A DNA stretch of 64,000 nucleotides from Rhyacophila brunnea (Eukaryota > Arthropoda > Insecta > Trichoptera > Rhyacophilidae), in NCBI GenBank assembly GCA_022495005.1, contig JAGYXB010000801.1, positions 1 through 64,000 of the forward strand. The letters run 5' to 3'. The notes under the pieces are model-generated. The model saw nothing but the letters and a program-made list of their open reading frames with translations, did no database searches and was not told the DNA's origin. A program made the translations under genes and the position numbers. This document shows positions 37,687-49,532 of the stretch, piece after piece (position 1 is the stretch's first letter; every line of letters starts with the position of its first letter).

Positions 37687-38268
37687 CAGTGGCGAAGGGT
37701 GGAGGTAGGCTGTTAAGATCCGCCATAAATAGTGCACATTAAACTTTGTCAGTCATACGTATTGGTGATCAATGAAATAAGACAACAATTTACAGACGGT
37801 GTTGGTTAGTTTTTAAAATTCAATTAAACTGCGAAACAAAGCCATAATAAATAATAGTCCAAAAATACTCGCCTATCTATAAAATATGTATCTAAAATTA
37901 TAAAATTATGCAATTAAACCGAACATAACTTTGGACATTTTATGGAAAGAATAATAGTATAGGTTGGTTTAGGAAGGTTTTAATGAATTTAAAAAAATGA
38001 ACTAACAATATGTGTAATATGTGTTCTTAATCCAACGAAAACAAATAAGTATGAATGAAAAAGTAAGTACAATTTTGTCGCATCGCCCAAAGTAGACCAA
38101 AACTATTATGGTTTGGTTTAGGCAGGTTTTAATTGATTTTTTAAAACTAACCATCTGTAAATAAAATTGTAGTCTTAGTTCGATAGAAACAAATACGTTT
38201 GACTAAGAAAGTTTAATGTGCACTATTTATGGCGGATCTTAACAGCCTACCTCCACCCTTCGCTACTA
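37687..38268. mobile_element. hAT-like foldback MITE with about 60-bp arms
   Basis: CAGTGGCGAAGGGTGGAGG...AAGATCCGCCATAAATAGTG is mirrored by CACTATTTATGGCGGATCTT...CCTCCACCCTTCGCTA. It is flanked by TAATATAG at 37679-37686 and 38269-38276 (8 of 8, in AT-rich DNA). Next to the arms, GTTTGGTTTAGGCAGG-like words recur on both sides. Confidence 0.75.
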
Positions 38269-40591
38269 TAATATAGTGGTATACAAAACTTCAAACGTTG
38301 GTAATTTTAAAGTTATCAATTTAACAGTAACAATAATCACTCTGGACTAAAAAAATAATTTTATTCCAGTATTTACATTATAAAATGTATATATGGATAC
38401 AAAGTGTTTAAACATTATAATCTCGAACTATTTAGAGCCGAAACAACTTGACTAACAGTGAATATGTTTGCATTGCGTGGGATTTTTGCCTGTGTATGTG
38501 TATGCAAATTCTATTTTATTATAAGGTCGAATTATATTCGTTATTATGAATATTCAGTAGATACAATAGAATCGAGAAGAAAACAAGAAATCGTAGGCAG
38601 CGTCACCGCTACTGTTTGGTTTACGTCAGTATAGGTGACATGAACGGGTGTAGGTGAAGAAATAAAGTAAAATTAAATCAGACGTGTTAATTACTTTTGA
38701 AAATAGAATGAGTGAGAATGCTGTTACATAAATCTGACACACATACGTGTATATAAAAGTGTGAATTTAATGAATATCCAATACTTAATAATAAAAAAAA
38801 CATCGAAACGAAATCCACTTTGTGCAACCCATTATCAATTTTTAAAACATTATTAAATATTTACAACAATATTTATATGTACAAACTATTAAATATAACC
38901 AGGCGGCAGTTCCACCTGTCAACATTCTCCTATACGTTTACGTGTATGTTCTGTGTTACTGATTTTGTTCTGGTGTTTCAGATTCAATTATTTTCTGCCC
39001 GGTGGAGTCTTTGTACAGTCTCCAGACTTCGCCGAGCACGCCATCGCTGAACTCATTCATTTGTCAAGCGGCGACGCTTAGCTGATGGTTTTTCATAATG
39101 TTTCAATTTAATTTATATTATAATAAACTATTTTTTTATTCAACGAATAATTAACAAGATTTAAGAATACCTATAACAATATTTTATTGAACATACATAA
39201 TTTGAAAACACAAATACGACACCCAGCAGGTCGCGCGTTCGATAACCAGTTAAGGGTGCGACACCTCGCAAATAGCTCGTATGTGACCACCCATAGTTAT
39301 ACCTGCAGGTCAGGTGTGTATAGCTAGACTCAGAATACGGAGTGTCTGGGTATGGAGAATGTACCAGTAAAATTGTGGTTGAAGTGACGAGAAGTTATAA
39401 GTAATATAAGTAGTAGGTACTTGGGGTAAATAAGTCAGTGACACCTGCGCGATGTTATCCCTCTTGCGCCTTAAAAATTAATAATAAATTATTATGGATA
39501 TTTTTTACGAAATGGACCCCCCCCCCCCTAATCATTTATTTGTGTGTGCGACTGCTTCATAACCAATTTACATTTTAAGTAAGTATATTCACCACACCTG
39601 CAATTCCAAAAACCACAAAAGTGCCTGAAAAATCCATGTTCTTTTTGGACTTATGATACGGTAGTTGCTCTCAAGTACAGATATATACGTATATATACGA
39701 GAGATGTTAGTAGAATCTGGGCTAAAAATGTGCCAAGAAGAAATAGAACACGATCATAATCTCGCTGTATACATACAGCCTGTAAGAGCTCTCGAAGCGA
39801 CAGTAAAGCGAAAGAGCTAACCTCGCCCAATACCATTCTACACGATGCACGAATGAGCATTTTTTTCAGGTACCTAAGTAAGTAAGTAGGTACATTTCAG
39901 AAAAAATGAGAAAACTGCACTGGGAGCATATTCTCACAAAAATAGATTCGCAAGTCTAAACAGCGGTAAATCACCCACCCACCCGACGTTGATTTGATTT
40001 CGGTTTTGCTTCTCAATTTCAACAGTAGAGATGTTGATATTTTTCAACATAAATTTAGGCCCAGTATTTTCCCCAGAAAACGAACCCAGACAAAGTATAC
40101 TGTACAAATCTATATGCCCAGATACCCGTCAATGGCGTGAGAAAAAAATATATAACATAGAAGCGCCATGCGAGTCCTAACGGCGTTGCTACAACAGCGA
40201 TCTGCATATACTATCTATATAATATGTATCTTACATATGCTCCAATACTAGAGCGAGGCAGGGTTAATAATGTTGGGGCTACATAAGAGATTAATAAGAT
40301 AGAAATGTACAAGATAGTCACCATGTAGCTGGCATTTGAAGCCGGACTCGGTTTATTATTTTATGACTATCAGGCGATAAAACGCAAGAAACACAAAACG
40401 CACCGGGTGTCCTCAAATATTACCAATATTTTATGCGCGTTTCATTTACGTGTCAAACTTTAATGCACGTTATGATACAGACGTAATAACCCTGGAATAA
40501 CTACGTAACTATATACCTACCTTAAGACTGTCAGCTCTGTTGAATAGGAAATAATATATTAATTTACCTATTTATAATTATATGTATATAT
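38269..40591. other. Intronic DNA with a SINE-like relic at 39220-39400
   Basis: Around 39220-39400, CGCGCGTTCGATAACCAG with GACACCTCGCAAATAGCTC and ACCTGCAGGTCAGGTGTG resembles 42590-42700 (GTAGCTGCAAGTCAGGTTA...GGAGTGACAGGGCAAGG), probably a worn SINE family. A C9 run lies at 39519. Nothing else was recognised. Confidence 0.35.
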
Positions 40592-41818
40592 CAGTGGCGA
40601 GAGGTGGAGTAGGCTGTTAAGATTCAACATAAATAGTAAACTAAACGTTGTCAGTCAAAAATACCTACATATTTGTTTTCATTGATCCAAGAATACAATT
40701 TGCAGATGGCGCTGATTAGTTTTTAAAATTTAATTAAACCCTGCCTAACCATAATAACCAACCGATAATAGTTTAGGTATGCTAGGGTCGACCAAACATA
40801 AATAGTGCACACTTCGCCAGTCAAGTATTTGTTTTCGTTGAATTAAGAATATATATGAGGGCTTTACATGCAAAAGCGCCACTGATTACTTTTTGTGAAA
40901 TATTTTCAGTATCAATAAAAAAACGATTCACAGGTTTATTTTGATGGAAAACCAAAATACCTTAGGTTTTATTTAGAAAAGAAAGTGTATCTCCAATTTA
41001 CCGTTAATAATGATGTAGTAAAAATGTATGTAGGTACCTACTGGATAAGTAAATATGTATTTAAGAAAGTTTTTTTGACAGTGGCAGGTTTGCACGAAAC
41101 CTTTAAACAGTGGCGGTTTTGCTCGAACCTAAATTCAATCTGACAGTTCATCTTGCCATCTATATTTTAACCCACTCATGGCCGGTACATTTTTTTAAAT
41201 ACCTCGCGCACTGAGCATCAGTTGAAACTAGATTACAATATAAGAAGACTGTTTCTTTAGTTTATAGTTTTACGTGCATATTTCATAAAACAGATTATGT
41301 AGGCAATTCACAATTAGAATTATGTTTTTTTTAACTCGTTTAAAACAAGTATTGAACCCAAATAATTTGTAACTTAATAATCATGCAAGGATTTAAAAAT
41401 AACTTACATATTGTGATGTAGGTATAATTATGATATATATTAGAATTCAACAATGAAAACAAGAAAAATATAAAATAGGTACCTACTATAATATAGTCAT
41501 CATCCATCATAATATTACAGATGGTGTTGGTTAGTTATTTTAAAATCATAAGGCCTGACTAAACCACACCGTAATCGATAAAAAATATTATGTATGGTCT
41601 AATCACTCTAATCTTCAAGATAGTTTATAGATAAACGAATATTTTTTTACGATTATCTACCATGGCTTGAATTAGGCAGGGTTTAATTGAATTTAAGAAC
41701 TAACACTATCTACACGTTGTAGTCTTAATTTATTGAAAACAAATACGTTTGACTGACAAAATTTAGTGAGCACTATTTATGACGGATCTTAACAGCTTAC
41801 CTCTACCCTTTGCCACTG
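40592..41818. mobile_element. Longer relative of the 37687 foldback element
   Basis: It starts CAGTGGCGAGAGGTGGAG and ends ACCTCTACCCTTTGCCACTG. TAGGCTGTTAAGATTC at the left pairs with GGATCTTAACAGCTTA at the right. Internal copies of ACATAAATAGTGCACACTT and TGGTTAGTTTTTAAAATTTA-type words suggest internal duplication or nesting. The target duplication is obscure in AT-rich flanks. Confidence 0.65.
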
Positions 41819-41853
41819 ATATAAATTTTGTATTTATTATGGAGTCTTCGCTA

Positions 41854-42021
41854 CTACTCTACTGCAACATCTTCTTGGCTACGCTTCTAGCCGCTGTTGT
41901 CTACTAAATGGGAGAAGCTTGTTAGTTTATAATGGAAGTGCGGTTAAAAATGGGCGGAGCATGTTAGTTCGCAGTTTTAACACGTGGCTACGTGTTAAAA
42001 GAAGATGTTGCTGATGAGTAG
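41854..42021. mobile_element. Small MITE, 168 bp
   Basis: CTACTCTACTGCAACATCTT pairs with AAGATGTTGCTGATGAGTAG with two mismatches. Inside are two related words, AAATGGGAGAAGCTTGTTAG and AAATGGGCGGAGCATGTTAG. Confidence 0.55.
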
Positions 42022-42145
42022 GTGCCATTTTATAATGATCCTAGTAGATATATCTGGTTTGCAATTTTTTTCAATATCTACAACCACTGATAATAAAAAG
42101 TATTTAAAATCTGTGGTTTTTTAATGATGAATTTCAATAAAAATG

Positions 42146-42187
42146 TTTTTTTTTTGTCTAGCAATCTTATGTCTGTTGTACATAAGG
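42146..42187. repeat. Short hairpin
   Basis: TAGCAATCTTATGT and ACATAAGGTTGCTA flank a short loop with one G:T pair. Isolated in AT-rich DNA. It may be a relic of a foldback element; the arms are too short and plain to call a microRNA. Confidence 0.3.
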
Positions 42188-43559
42188 TTGCTAGCCTATA
42201 CCTATGTATTCAATTTAAATAAAAAATAATAATGGAAAAGGTTATTTCTTATATATTTATTATCTTAAACAAAATGTCTACCGCCGTTTGAGAGCATGAT
42301 AACGCAATTCCCTATAACAACGTCACATTTTCTGAAATGCTTTGTCCGAGAAAAGGGGTAATTTCAAAAGATCGTTGTCTAGATGATTTGGTGAAAGCTG
42401 TTTATAGAAATAATATATTCTAATGCGATATAAGCCTTTAGAAAATCTTCACAAAGAAACATACTATTATGTATACGTACGAATAAAAAAAAATTCAACC
42501 TGTGAGCGCGAAAAAAATGTAAGAGACATTGAAGAAAACAGAATATAGGCAGAGCCTAAATGCGTGAGAGTTAATATAACTCGCACACAATAACCACTCA
42601 TGAGTATCCCGACTAGTGGTTGTAGCTGCAAGTCAGGTTATCATTGTTAGAATCAAAGTGCGGAGTGACAGGGCAAGGGGAATGTATGCAGGTAATATGG
42701 CAGAAGTCAAAGAAAAATTGAAACAGTTATTTTATTATCAAAATATGTAACAAAAAATATGACAAATTTTACCTATTAAATGTACATAATATGATGAAAA
42801 TGCGACTTTTTTAAGCGCAAGCAGGTACGTTATAACAAAAATTAGAATTCGTGATATCGGTTAGTAATTAAGGTAATATTATAGGTATACCTTGATTTAA
42901 AATACAAAAGCCGATTGCCAAATAGTGACGCAATTATTTAGAAAGCCTTCAGTGTATTGAAAAAACACTAGTTAACTTCGTCGCAATTAGATAGGTGTTT
43001 TCAAATTATGTACCTATGTTCAATAAGAGAAAAGTTTACATAATTTTGAAATACGCCAGAAAACTTTAAAAAAAAAACGGAATTTAGTATACTGAGATAA
43101 TGATTGTCAACAGTGCATACACCCACTTCACGTAAAATTTTGATTATCGTCGCTGCATATTCAATAAATCGTATGTGTCATTTGACACATTCTGAGATAA
43201 TCGAAAAAAACTGTTTTAAAAAATAACTAAAAATATTTTATACATTTTTTATTTTTTTTAAATTTGACCTAAATATTTCACATGTTATTTGAGTTTGGAA
43301 AAACAAAAAAAACAACTATTTCAACATAAAATACGCGATTTTCCGATTATTTTGCACATACGACTTATTCTATGCATCATTTTGTGCACATACGATTTAT
43401 TTTATACTGACACAATTTGTTAGAATTCATACTAAAATAGATTCATCTAAACATTAGAATAGTGCATTTAAGCATGAACGAAAATTGTGTGTGATATTAT
43501 TATAATATTATTGGTGTACCTATACTTATAAAAAATATTAAAAAATAAGTCACCATTTT

Positions 43560-43765
43560 TCTGTGCCAAGTCAGAGCGTCCACAGAGTAGTGGTTATATT
43601 ATTAAGATTTTTTAGGAGAATTGTCTTTAACCAACAGCCCGACCTATTGGGTCTTCGCTTTCGATCAAACATGCATTGAAAAAATAACATGCATATTTTG
43701 CCAGCCGAGGGATTTAACCCTCAACCCATGCTCCAGAAATTGACTACCTGTGGGTATGCTTATGT
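43560..43765 (-). mobile_element. Possible tRNA-derived SINE inside the 43-46 kb element
   Basis: The complement of GCCGAGGGATTTAACCCTC gives GAGGGTTAAATCCCTCGG, a B-box-like T-arm. ATTGGGTCTTCGCTTTCG and CCACAGAGTAGTGG occur further left. The A box is unclear, so this is tentative. Confidence 0.35.
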
Positions 43766-43938
43766 AGCAAAAGGAGTTTTGTATGATCATTCAATAAAAG
43801 AAACTTTTTGTGGAAAGATTTAATAATTATTTTTTCACAAAAACATATTAATATAAACGAACAAGATAAGAAAACATTTGGCCGATATAAAAAAAGTATA
43901 TACTTAGGTAGTTATTAGAAATACCTACATTGTTACAG

Positions 43939-44259
43939 TTATAAAAATAAGAACAGGATAAAAATATTTTTTTCTAATGTCATTCCGTCGTCTTCCGTAA
44001 CTAAATGGCACAAATATGAGGTTTTCAATATTTTATTGGGTAGTTTGTGCTGACACCGTTCACCCAATATTTTTCTAGGTTTCACAGCATCGAGTACATA
44101 TTTATCATTCACTTTTCTGTACCCAATGTATGCCTCTCCTAACGTTCTCCTTATTTTATTTCGTTTCATCAAATGCGTAACAGGAATGTCCAACGACAAT
44201 GACGTATAGTCCATACTGTTCATAGTATGTAATATTTCACCAGTATTTTCACAAAGCAC
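43939..44259 (-). pseudogene. Coding remnant inside the 43-46 kb transposon
   Basis: 106 residues from ATG, with the segment MKRNKIRRTLGEAYIGYRKV followed by charged residues and two Cys (GERCQHK, TSYLCH). The K/R-rich start with GxxYxGY resembles N-termini of uncharacterised transposon-associated proteins common in insects; this is a weak impression. The C-terminus decays into Ile/Phe-rich AT sequence. Its upstream frame joins degenerate GELIL...PSSSS peptide units interrupted by a LINE. Likely a dead transposon gene. Confidence 0.4.
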
Positions 44260-44367
44260 AATATTAGTAGTTATTGTCTTCAGATGATGATGATGATGGA
44301 GGCATTACGTTTTCTTTTTCTGCTTCTTTTTATAATATTAACTCTCCTGAAGTTTCACATAGTATAT

Positions 44368-45020
44368 CATCATCAGCCGGGGTCAATCCACTGCTGGATG
44401 AAGGCCTCCCCAAGCTTTCTCCAACTCTCTCAGTCCTGTGTCGTTCGCTGCCACGTATTTCCGCCGAACTTTATCAGTTCGTCAATCCAGCGGCTTTTAG
44501 GGCGACCCTGTGGCCGTTTCGTACCCCTTGGGTACCATTGGATGACGGAATGTGCCCCGCCCATCTCCATTTCAGCTGTTTGGCAACGCCTATTACATCG
44601 CGTACTCTTGTCTGCTTCCTAACCCATTCGTTTCTCTTACGGTTCTTTCGCGTGATGCCCAACATGCACCTCTCCATGCCTCGCTGTGTGACTCTTAGCC
44701 TTTGGACATTTCTCGTCTTGAGGGTCCACGTCTCGCAGCCATACGTGAGCACGGATAGCACACATTTGTTAGAACACCCTACGCTTAAGACATAATGGTA
44801 GGTCACTCTTGAAGATACTATTCAGACGTCCGAAAGTACTCCATCCCAGCTTTGTTCTTCGAGCAATTTCATCATGCATGCTTCCGTCTATGGACACCTG
44901 CTGTCCGAGATAGACGTAGCTGCTGACTTGCTCGAGTTGGGTGTCAGAAATACAGATAATCGCAGGGTCCGAAAAACAGTTCCTCATCACTTTTGTCTTT
45001 TGTCTTTGAGACATTTATCT
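44368..45020 (-). mobile_element. RTE-like LINE 3' fragment, copy 2
   Basis: The minus-strand counterpart of the copy at 17180: SSYVYLGQQVSIDGSM, then LTYGCETWTLKTRN, KWRWAGHI and the terminal WIDPG-type end, with CATCATCAGCCGG as complement of the 3' end. TAGTATAT on both sides (44360-44367, 45021-45028) is the target duplication. Several frame breaks are present. It was inserted into the repeat region of the 43-46 kb element. Confidence 0.9.
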
Positions 45021-45031
45021 TAGTATATAGT

Positions 45032-45240
45032 TTGATAATATACCTTTTCGCAGAGTGTGGGCATATTATAAATTTCCTCTGGTTGATGTGATGATGATGT
45101 AGGCATTTGGTTTTCATTTTCTGGCTCTTTTTGTAATATCAATTCACCTGCAGTTTCACACATTATGTTATTACAGTTTGATAATATACCGTCTTTACAG
45201 AGTGTGGGCATATTATAAATATCCTCTGGTTATTATGATG
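45032..45240 (-). repeat. Short tandem repeat of a coding-like unit, period about 145 bp
   Basis: GTTTGATAATATACC, then AGAGTGTGGGCATATTATAA and CCTCTGGTTG, occurs at 45030 and again at 45176. The piece TTCACCTGCAGTTTCACA resembles TCTCCTGAAGTTTCACA at 44345, across the LINE insertion. On the minus strand the units read as related peptides (GELILQKEPENENQMPTSSS, then MPTLC). This is probably an acidic/Ser repeat of the transposon protein or a fossil minisatellite. Confidence 0.5.
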
Positions 45241-46398
45241 TTGAAGGTTGAGGATTAATTTCATTACATTGCGAGGGTGGGGTAAACGTTAAAAATATAT
45301 CGTATTTGAAACATTTTTTACTTTACGTGATACTGACGATTCAGTGTCTTCAATTCCATTTTGTTGCCTCGAAAGAAGTAGGTACCTAATATTTTATACC
45401 CGCGACTCGATTCTTACCTACACCTTTATTAGTTCCCTGCATAAATAAGAATACTACGTAATGTTGATGTATTATTAACAGTTTATATGTAAAAATAAAA
45501 TCTTTCCCTAATTTGAAAAAAAATATTTAAATAATACTAAAGAAAGGCCACTACATTGTGATAAACATGACATATGTACCGAGCGCTTCAAGAACATAAT
45601 CTAAAAACGATGCGTGAATATTTTCACAGTATTATTGACGAATTAATGGATAATAAGGATTTTATAAAACGTCAATACGTAAGTATAATGTATTGTAAAT
45701 TAAGTCTTTGAAAGATGATAAATAATAATCGATAAATTGTGATGTCTTTAGTCTGAAACAACACCTTCAACGGCAACGAAGTCGATTTGTAGCAAACCGT
45801 CAAAATCATAGTCAGTGTGAAATAAATCGGATGTGCTCTACGGTAAAAAAATTGTGCGAAATGAAATGATCGTATGTGCAACATTGCTCACATACGACTA
45901 ATTCAGATGCATTTTTAGAATAGCTGCACATACGATTTATTTAATATGGTATTCATGCTGTCTCAGATTTTTTTTAAATATAAGCATACGTTCAGATTGT
46001 GGGGGAAAAAAATCCGCTTCGAGTGGTATCATTAACTCATTTTGACCAAAAACTGCACATAGGTCATATTGAATATGCAGCGACGTTATGTTGTTTCTAA
46101 AACGAAAAAATGTCGCTTTTATCTAACGCCTATTATTATATAGGTACCTACATATATAGTGTTGTCAATTATAAAAAAAAACCGGTATTGTTAGTTCTAA
46201 AGCGTTGCAATCTCATGATATATTGTGTTATGACGAGACATTGATAACATGTTTTTCGTTCAAAAATATTTCATTTATAAATAAATGACTAATGTTTAGA
46301 ATGTGGATACGTACCTACTTCACGATTGTTTTTAAAAATAATCCTTATTTAAATTCAATCGTTTATTGTTTATGCACGTTAGAAAGAAATAACACAGA

Positions 46399-46850
46399 AA
46401 TAATTTTTACAACGTTTTTCTTAACTCGTATTCTTATTTGTCCGGTGGTTCTTTGTCCGGTACAAATCTTGCAATCGATTTTTAACTAACTTCCCGACTA
46501 GCTAGATATTTGAAACTTTTAGGATATATCAGAACATGATGCCAATGCAGTTTTTTTAATTCTTTTAGCCATCTTTAAGTAGAATTGGATTAATTTTCAG
46601 TTAATTCTGTTTTATATGAAAAGTTATTTCGACACCATTATTGGTCTGGGGTCATAGCAACTAAATTATTCATATTAATATAGGTATATACGTGCGTTAC
46701 TATGGAAATCAATATGACATTTCAGTATTATTTCTATCAAGTACAAAAATTTTTGATCGTTTAAACTAGAGTCAAGCTTATATGATTCAACAGAAAATTT
46801 AAAAACGTTCTATATAAAAAGTTCTTTTTATCTTGTAATTATTTATTATT
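46399..46850 (-). repeat. Unclassified dispersed repeat, copy 2 (inverted)
   Basis: Inverted counterpart of 25145-25616: TTACAACGTTTTTCTTAACT, TTGTCCGGTGGTTCTTTGTC, CAATCGATTTTTAACTAACT and TCAGTTAATTCTGTTTTAT. Divergence is moderate, with small indels. Pairing between the copies across 21 kb of intron is possible but distant. Confidence 0.75.
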
Positions 46851-49194
46851 AGTAGCAGCAACCAAAGAAAATTTAAATTGCATGCACAAATATCTTATGA
46901 TTGGAGATTCGATTCGATCGACACAAAATTCGATTTACAAAGATGTGGATTCGGCTTGAAAATAACATTTTGACTCCTTCCCGTCCGCTACATCTTTACA
47001 GACACACATCTCGTTACGATCAGAGCCTAAAATTGATTAATTTAGCGAGCAAAACTGGACAATCAGCGAAGTCATCTTTTCGAAACATTCGAATGCGAAA
47101 TAAAATAACTTTTAGAAACAAAATAAAAATTTAATGAGACGCTATCTCGTTCATTTTTAAACGAAGAAAACATCTTTAAATTGAACCGTTCGTGGAAATT
47201 CTAGAATTGGGCGCAGACAAAATGTACCTATCCATTTCGGATAAATCGCCAGTTTTCTATTATTACAGAATAAAACTAGTGGAAATATAACTTACAATCC
47301 CAGAGATCCTGACACAAATAATATCTCCAAAATTTCACTGGAGAGATAGGAAACAATATGCATGGATACCAAATAAAGTCGTATAAAATAAATCAGTAAA
47401 TGTGAGATTTTTTTTTTAAATATAACTTGTAATTGCATTAGTATAGGTCGGAGTTTTTTTTTTGTATGGCGAAACCTAACCTAACCTAACTGTTCCAGAA
47501 AGGTAAATACAAAATACACACAAAACGCCACAATTCGTATGCAAAATAATTAAGCAACACGGAATCTACTCCGATAAGTGATATGAGTCGCATTCCACCT
47601 TTAATTCTGTGACATGTTAATTTTTTTTAGTAAATACTTATTCCATATTTTATTGCCTACACTTTGGACATAAAATTTATATTAATATACTTCCACATTG
47701 TCCAAAACTAATACGATCAACAAACAAATCAAAAAGTACATCAATTGCTTTGCTGTACTTTGCGCTAATGTGAAAAATTTTAAATCTTTGACAGAAACAA
47801 AATGAGCTGTGCGTAGTAGGTGGTGACATTCAAGTATTACTGTTCGTCATTCTTTATTCATTTATTTCTTGTTGCTACAGAACTAACCCAAATGCGCGAA
47901 ACTCTAGCTATTCAATAATATTTATAGAGAACTATATCTAACCTACAATTTCAAAATGATGTAGTCTTTTCAAATAGACCACATAAAACCTTATGATTAC
48001 TATATTACCAAAATGGTTAGCCAGAGTTGGTGCGACACAGATACGAAAGATTGTGTGTATTGGTGAACTTCTGAAGAATACAGTATTCTTTTACAGGCTG
48101 TTCCTTTTTTGAATCCGTCTGTGTGAGTATACTCGGCCACCTCAACTCTAGTTGTGCGATCTATACCAAGTGACCTCACAAACCTTGGTTTTTTTTACAT
48201 GCAATTTCAACCATATGCGTGTATACTTTTTTCAATATTGTCGGCAAAACCAGCAATTAGGTTGGTACTTAGATACTTAACTAGTGTCATAAACGCAATG
48301 ACATGAATATGGACGAAGCATCTGGGAAAAAAATGACACTCACTTTTTTGTCGGGTCTGCCGAATGGCATAATCTGTTCTAACGCCACTACAATAAATGT
48401 GATATTGCTATAAATTCCCGATGGTTTTTGTTGGGTCTGCCGAGTGGTTCGGTTCGAACGAGTTCGCTCAAATGAACATTAACACTAGAAAAACTGTTCT
48501 AACGCCATTACAATAAAAGTGATACTGCTATAAATTCCCGATGCGTGATATCGCATAATGGAAATTGCGTGACGTCTACCTATACATGTGCGAATGTCGC
48601 TATGCGCGAATTTACTTGCTAGCTACTGTATTGGGTGCGTTGTCCATTAATAATGTCATTGCATAAACGTAATCCGATTTCGGCGGCATCCTGTCCCGTC
48701 GGATTTTATTGCTTAGGGTGGAAATGTTTTTAAACGATCGACACATTAACAGTCTTAAGAAGATTTTTTACCATATTTTAGCTCGGTATAACCGATAAGT
48801 AGCTCGTTATAAAAGTGAATAAATGTATGGAGAAAATCATAAACTAAAATTTCAACGAATGTTTCCTCGTTACATCCGAGATATCGCTATATCCGTGATC
48901 ATATAAACCGAGTGCGACTGTATATGAATTGTGATGTCATCGAGAATCAGGAGCCCGTAATTACGCATTTGACTACAAGGGTCACCTTTAATTAGATACC
49001 TTCCATCAACGAATCAATAACAGTAAACAGCACCAATTCCGTTTAAAACCATCGCTGTTCCTTATAGATAGATCCACTCGATGGCACCCCATCAAGGAAC
49101 AATGCTGAACATTAATTTTAACACTTCGTGGATCCAGGTTGTCTACGCAATCAAACTCCAAATCGTAATAAATTAATTAAACGCGTAAGCTCAC
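46851..49194. other. Intronic DNA with a telomere-like tract and a local duplication
   Basis: AACCTAACCTAACCTAAC at 47473-47490 is three units of the insect telomere repeat in CCTAA orientation. At 48374-48423 and 48494-48543 the words CTGTTCTAACGCCA and GCTATAAATTCCCGATG recur exactly 120 bp apart, and GGGTCTGCCGA(A/G)TGG recurs at 48354 and 48432. No gene was recognised. Confidence 0.5.
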
Positions 49195-49352
49195 CCCTCT
49201 GGCATCCCTAAACAGCATGGCGGAGTGGTATGGATCGATCATGGCGTCAGGGCCACGGTGGCGGGCTCCGCTGCTCTGAATCCCGCCTAAGTTGCGCCTT
49301 ATGTCATTCCCCTCGGAGCCAGCCTGGCCGGCCGCACGACGTAGCTTCGCAC
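49195..49352 (-). CDS. SNF4Agamma: AMPK gamma subunit, internal exon
   Basis: The acceptor TTTGTTACAG precedes GTGCGAAGCTACG, and the donor GTGAGCTTAC follows CCAGAGGG. The 158 nt enter in phase 1 and leave in phase 0. The product starts GAKLRRAAGQAGSEGNDIRR and ends YHSAMLFRDARG. With the 16753-16801 exon it gives FRDARG-LPVADPFLEK across the junction, which matches the stretch preceding the first CBS domain in insect AMPK gamma. The exon upstream at 62060 ends in phase 1 (GAA G), so 62k-49k-16.7k is an uninterrupted frame. The region before CBS1 is variable between AMPK gamma isoforms and is thought to tune targeting and regulation, not nucleotide binding itself. Confidence 0.8.
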
Positions 49353-49532
49353 CTGTAACAAACAAGACATTATTATAAGTAGGTATAACACATATATATT
49401 TATTTATCAGTGGTGTAGGCGTTAATATTAGAAAGGGGTAAACAAAGTGTGATTGAAAAAGAACAGTGCACACAAACGAGACTTTTTATAGATAATATTA
49501 TAATATGATAATTAATAATACACACCAATGAC

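Larger units (their letters stand above)
43085..46110 (-). mobile_element. Unclassified DNA transposon with subterminal GCACATACGA motifs
   Basis: CGTCGCTGCATATTCAATA near 43148 is mirrored by TATTGAATATGCAGCGACG near 46066. The motif GCACATACGA, or a close form, recurs inside both ends: 43354 and 43386 at the left, 45870, 45889 and 45926 at the right. Such subterminal arrays are usual transposase-binding sites in several superfamilies. The interior has minus-strand coding debris (43939-44259, and repeat-like peptide units around 44270-44360 and 45020-45240) and an RTE LINE insertion. The superfamily was not recognised and the exact ends are not fixed. Confidence 0.55.
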
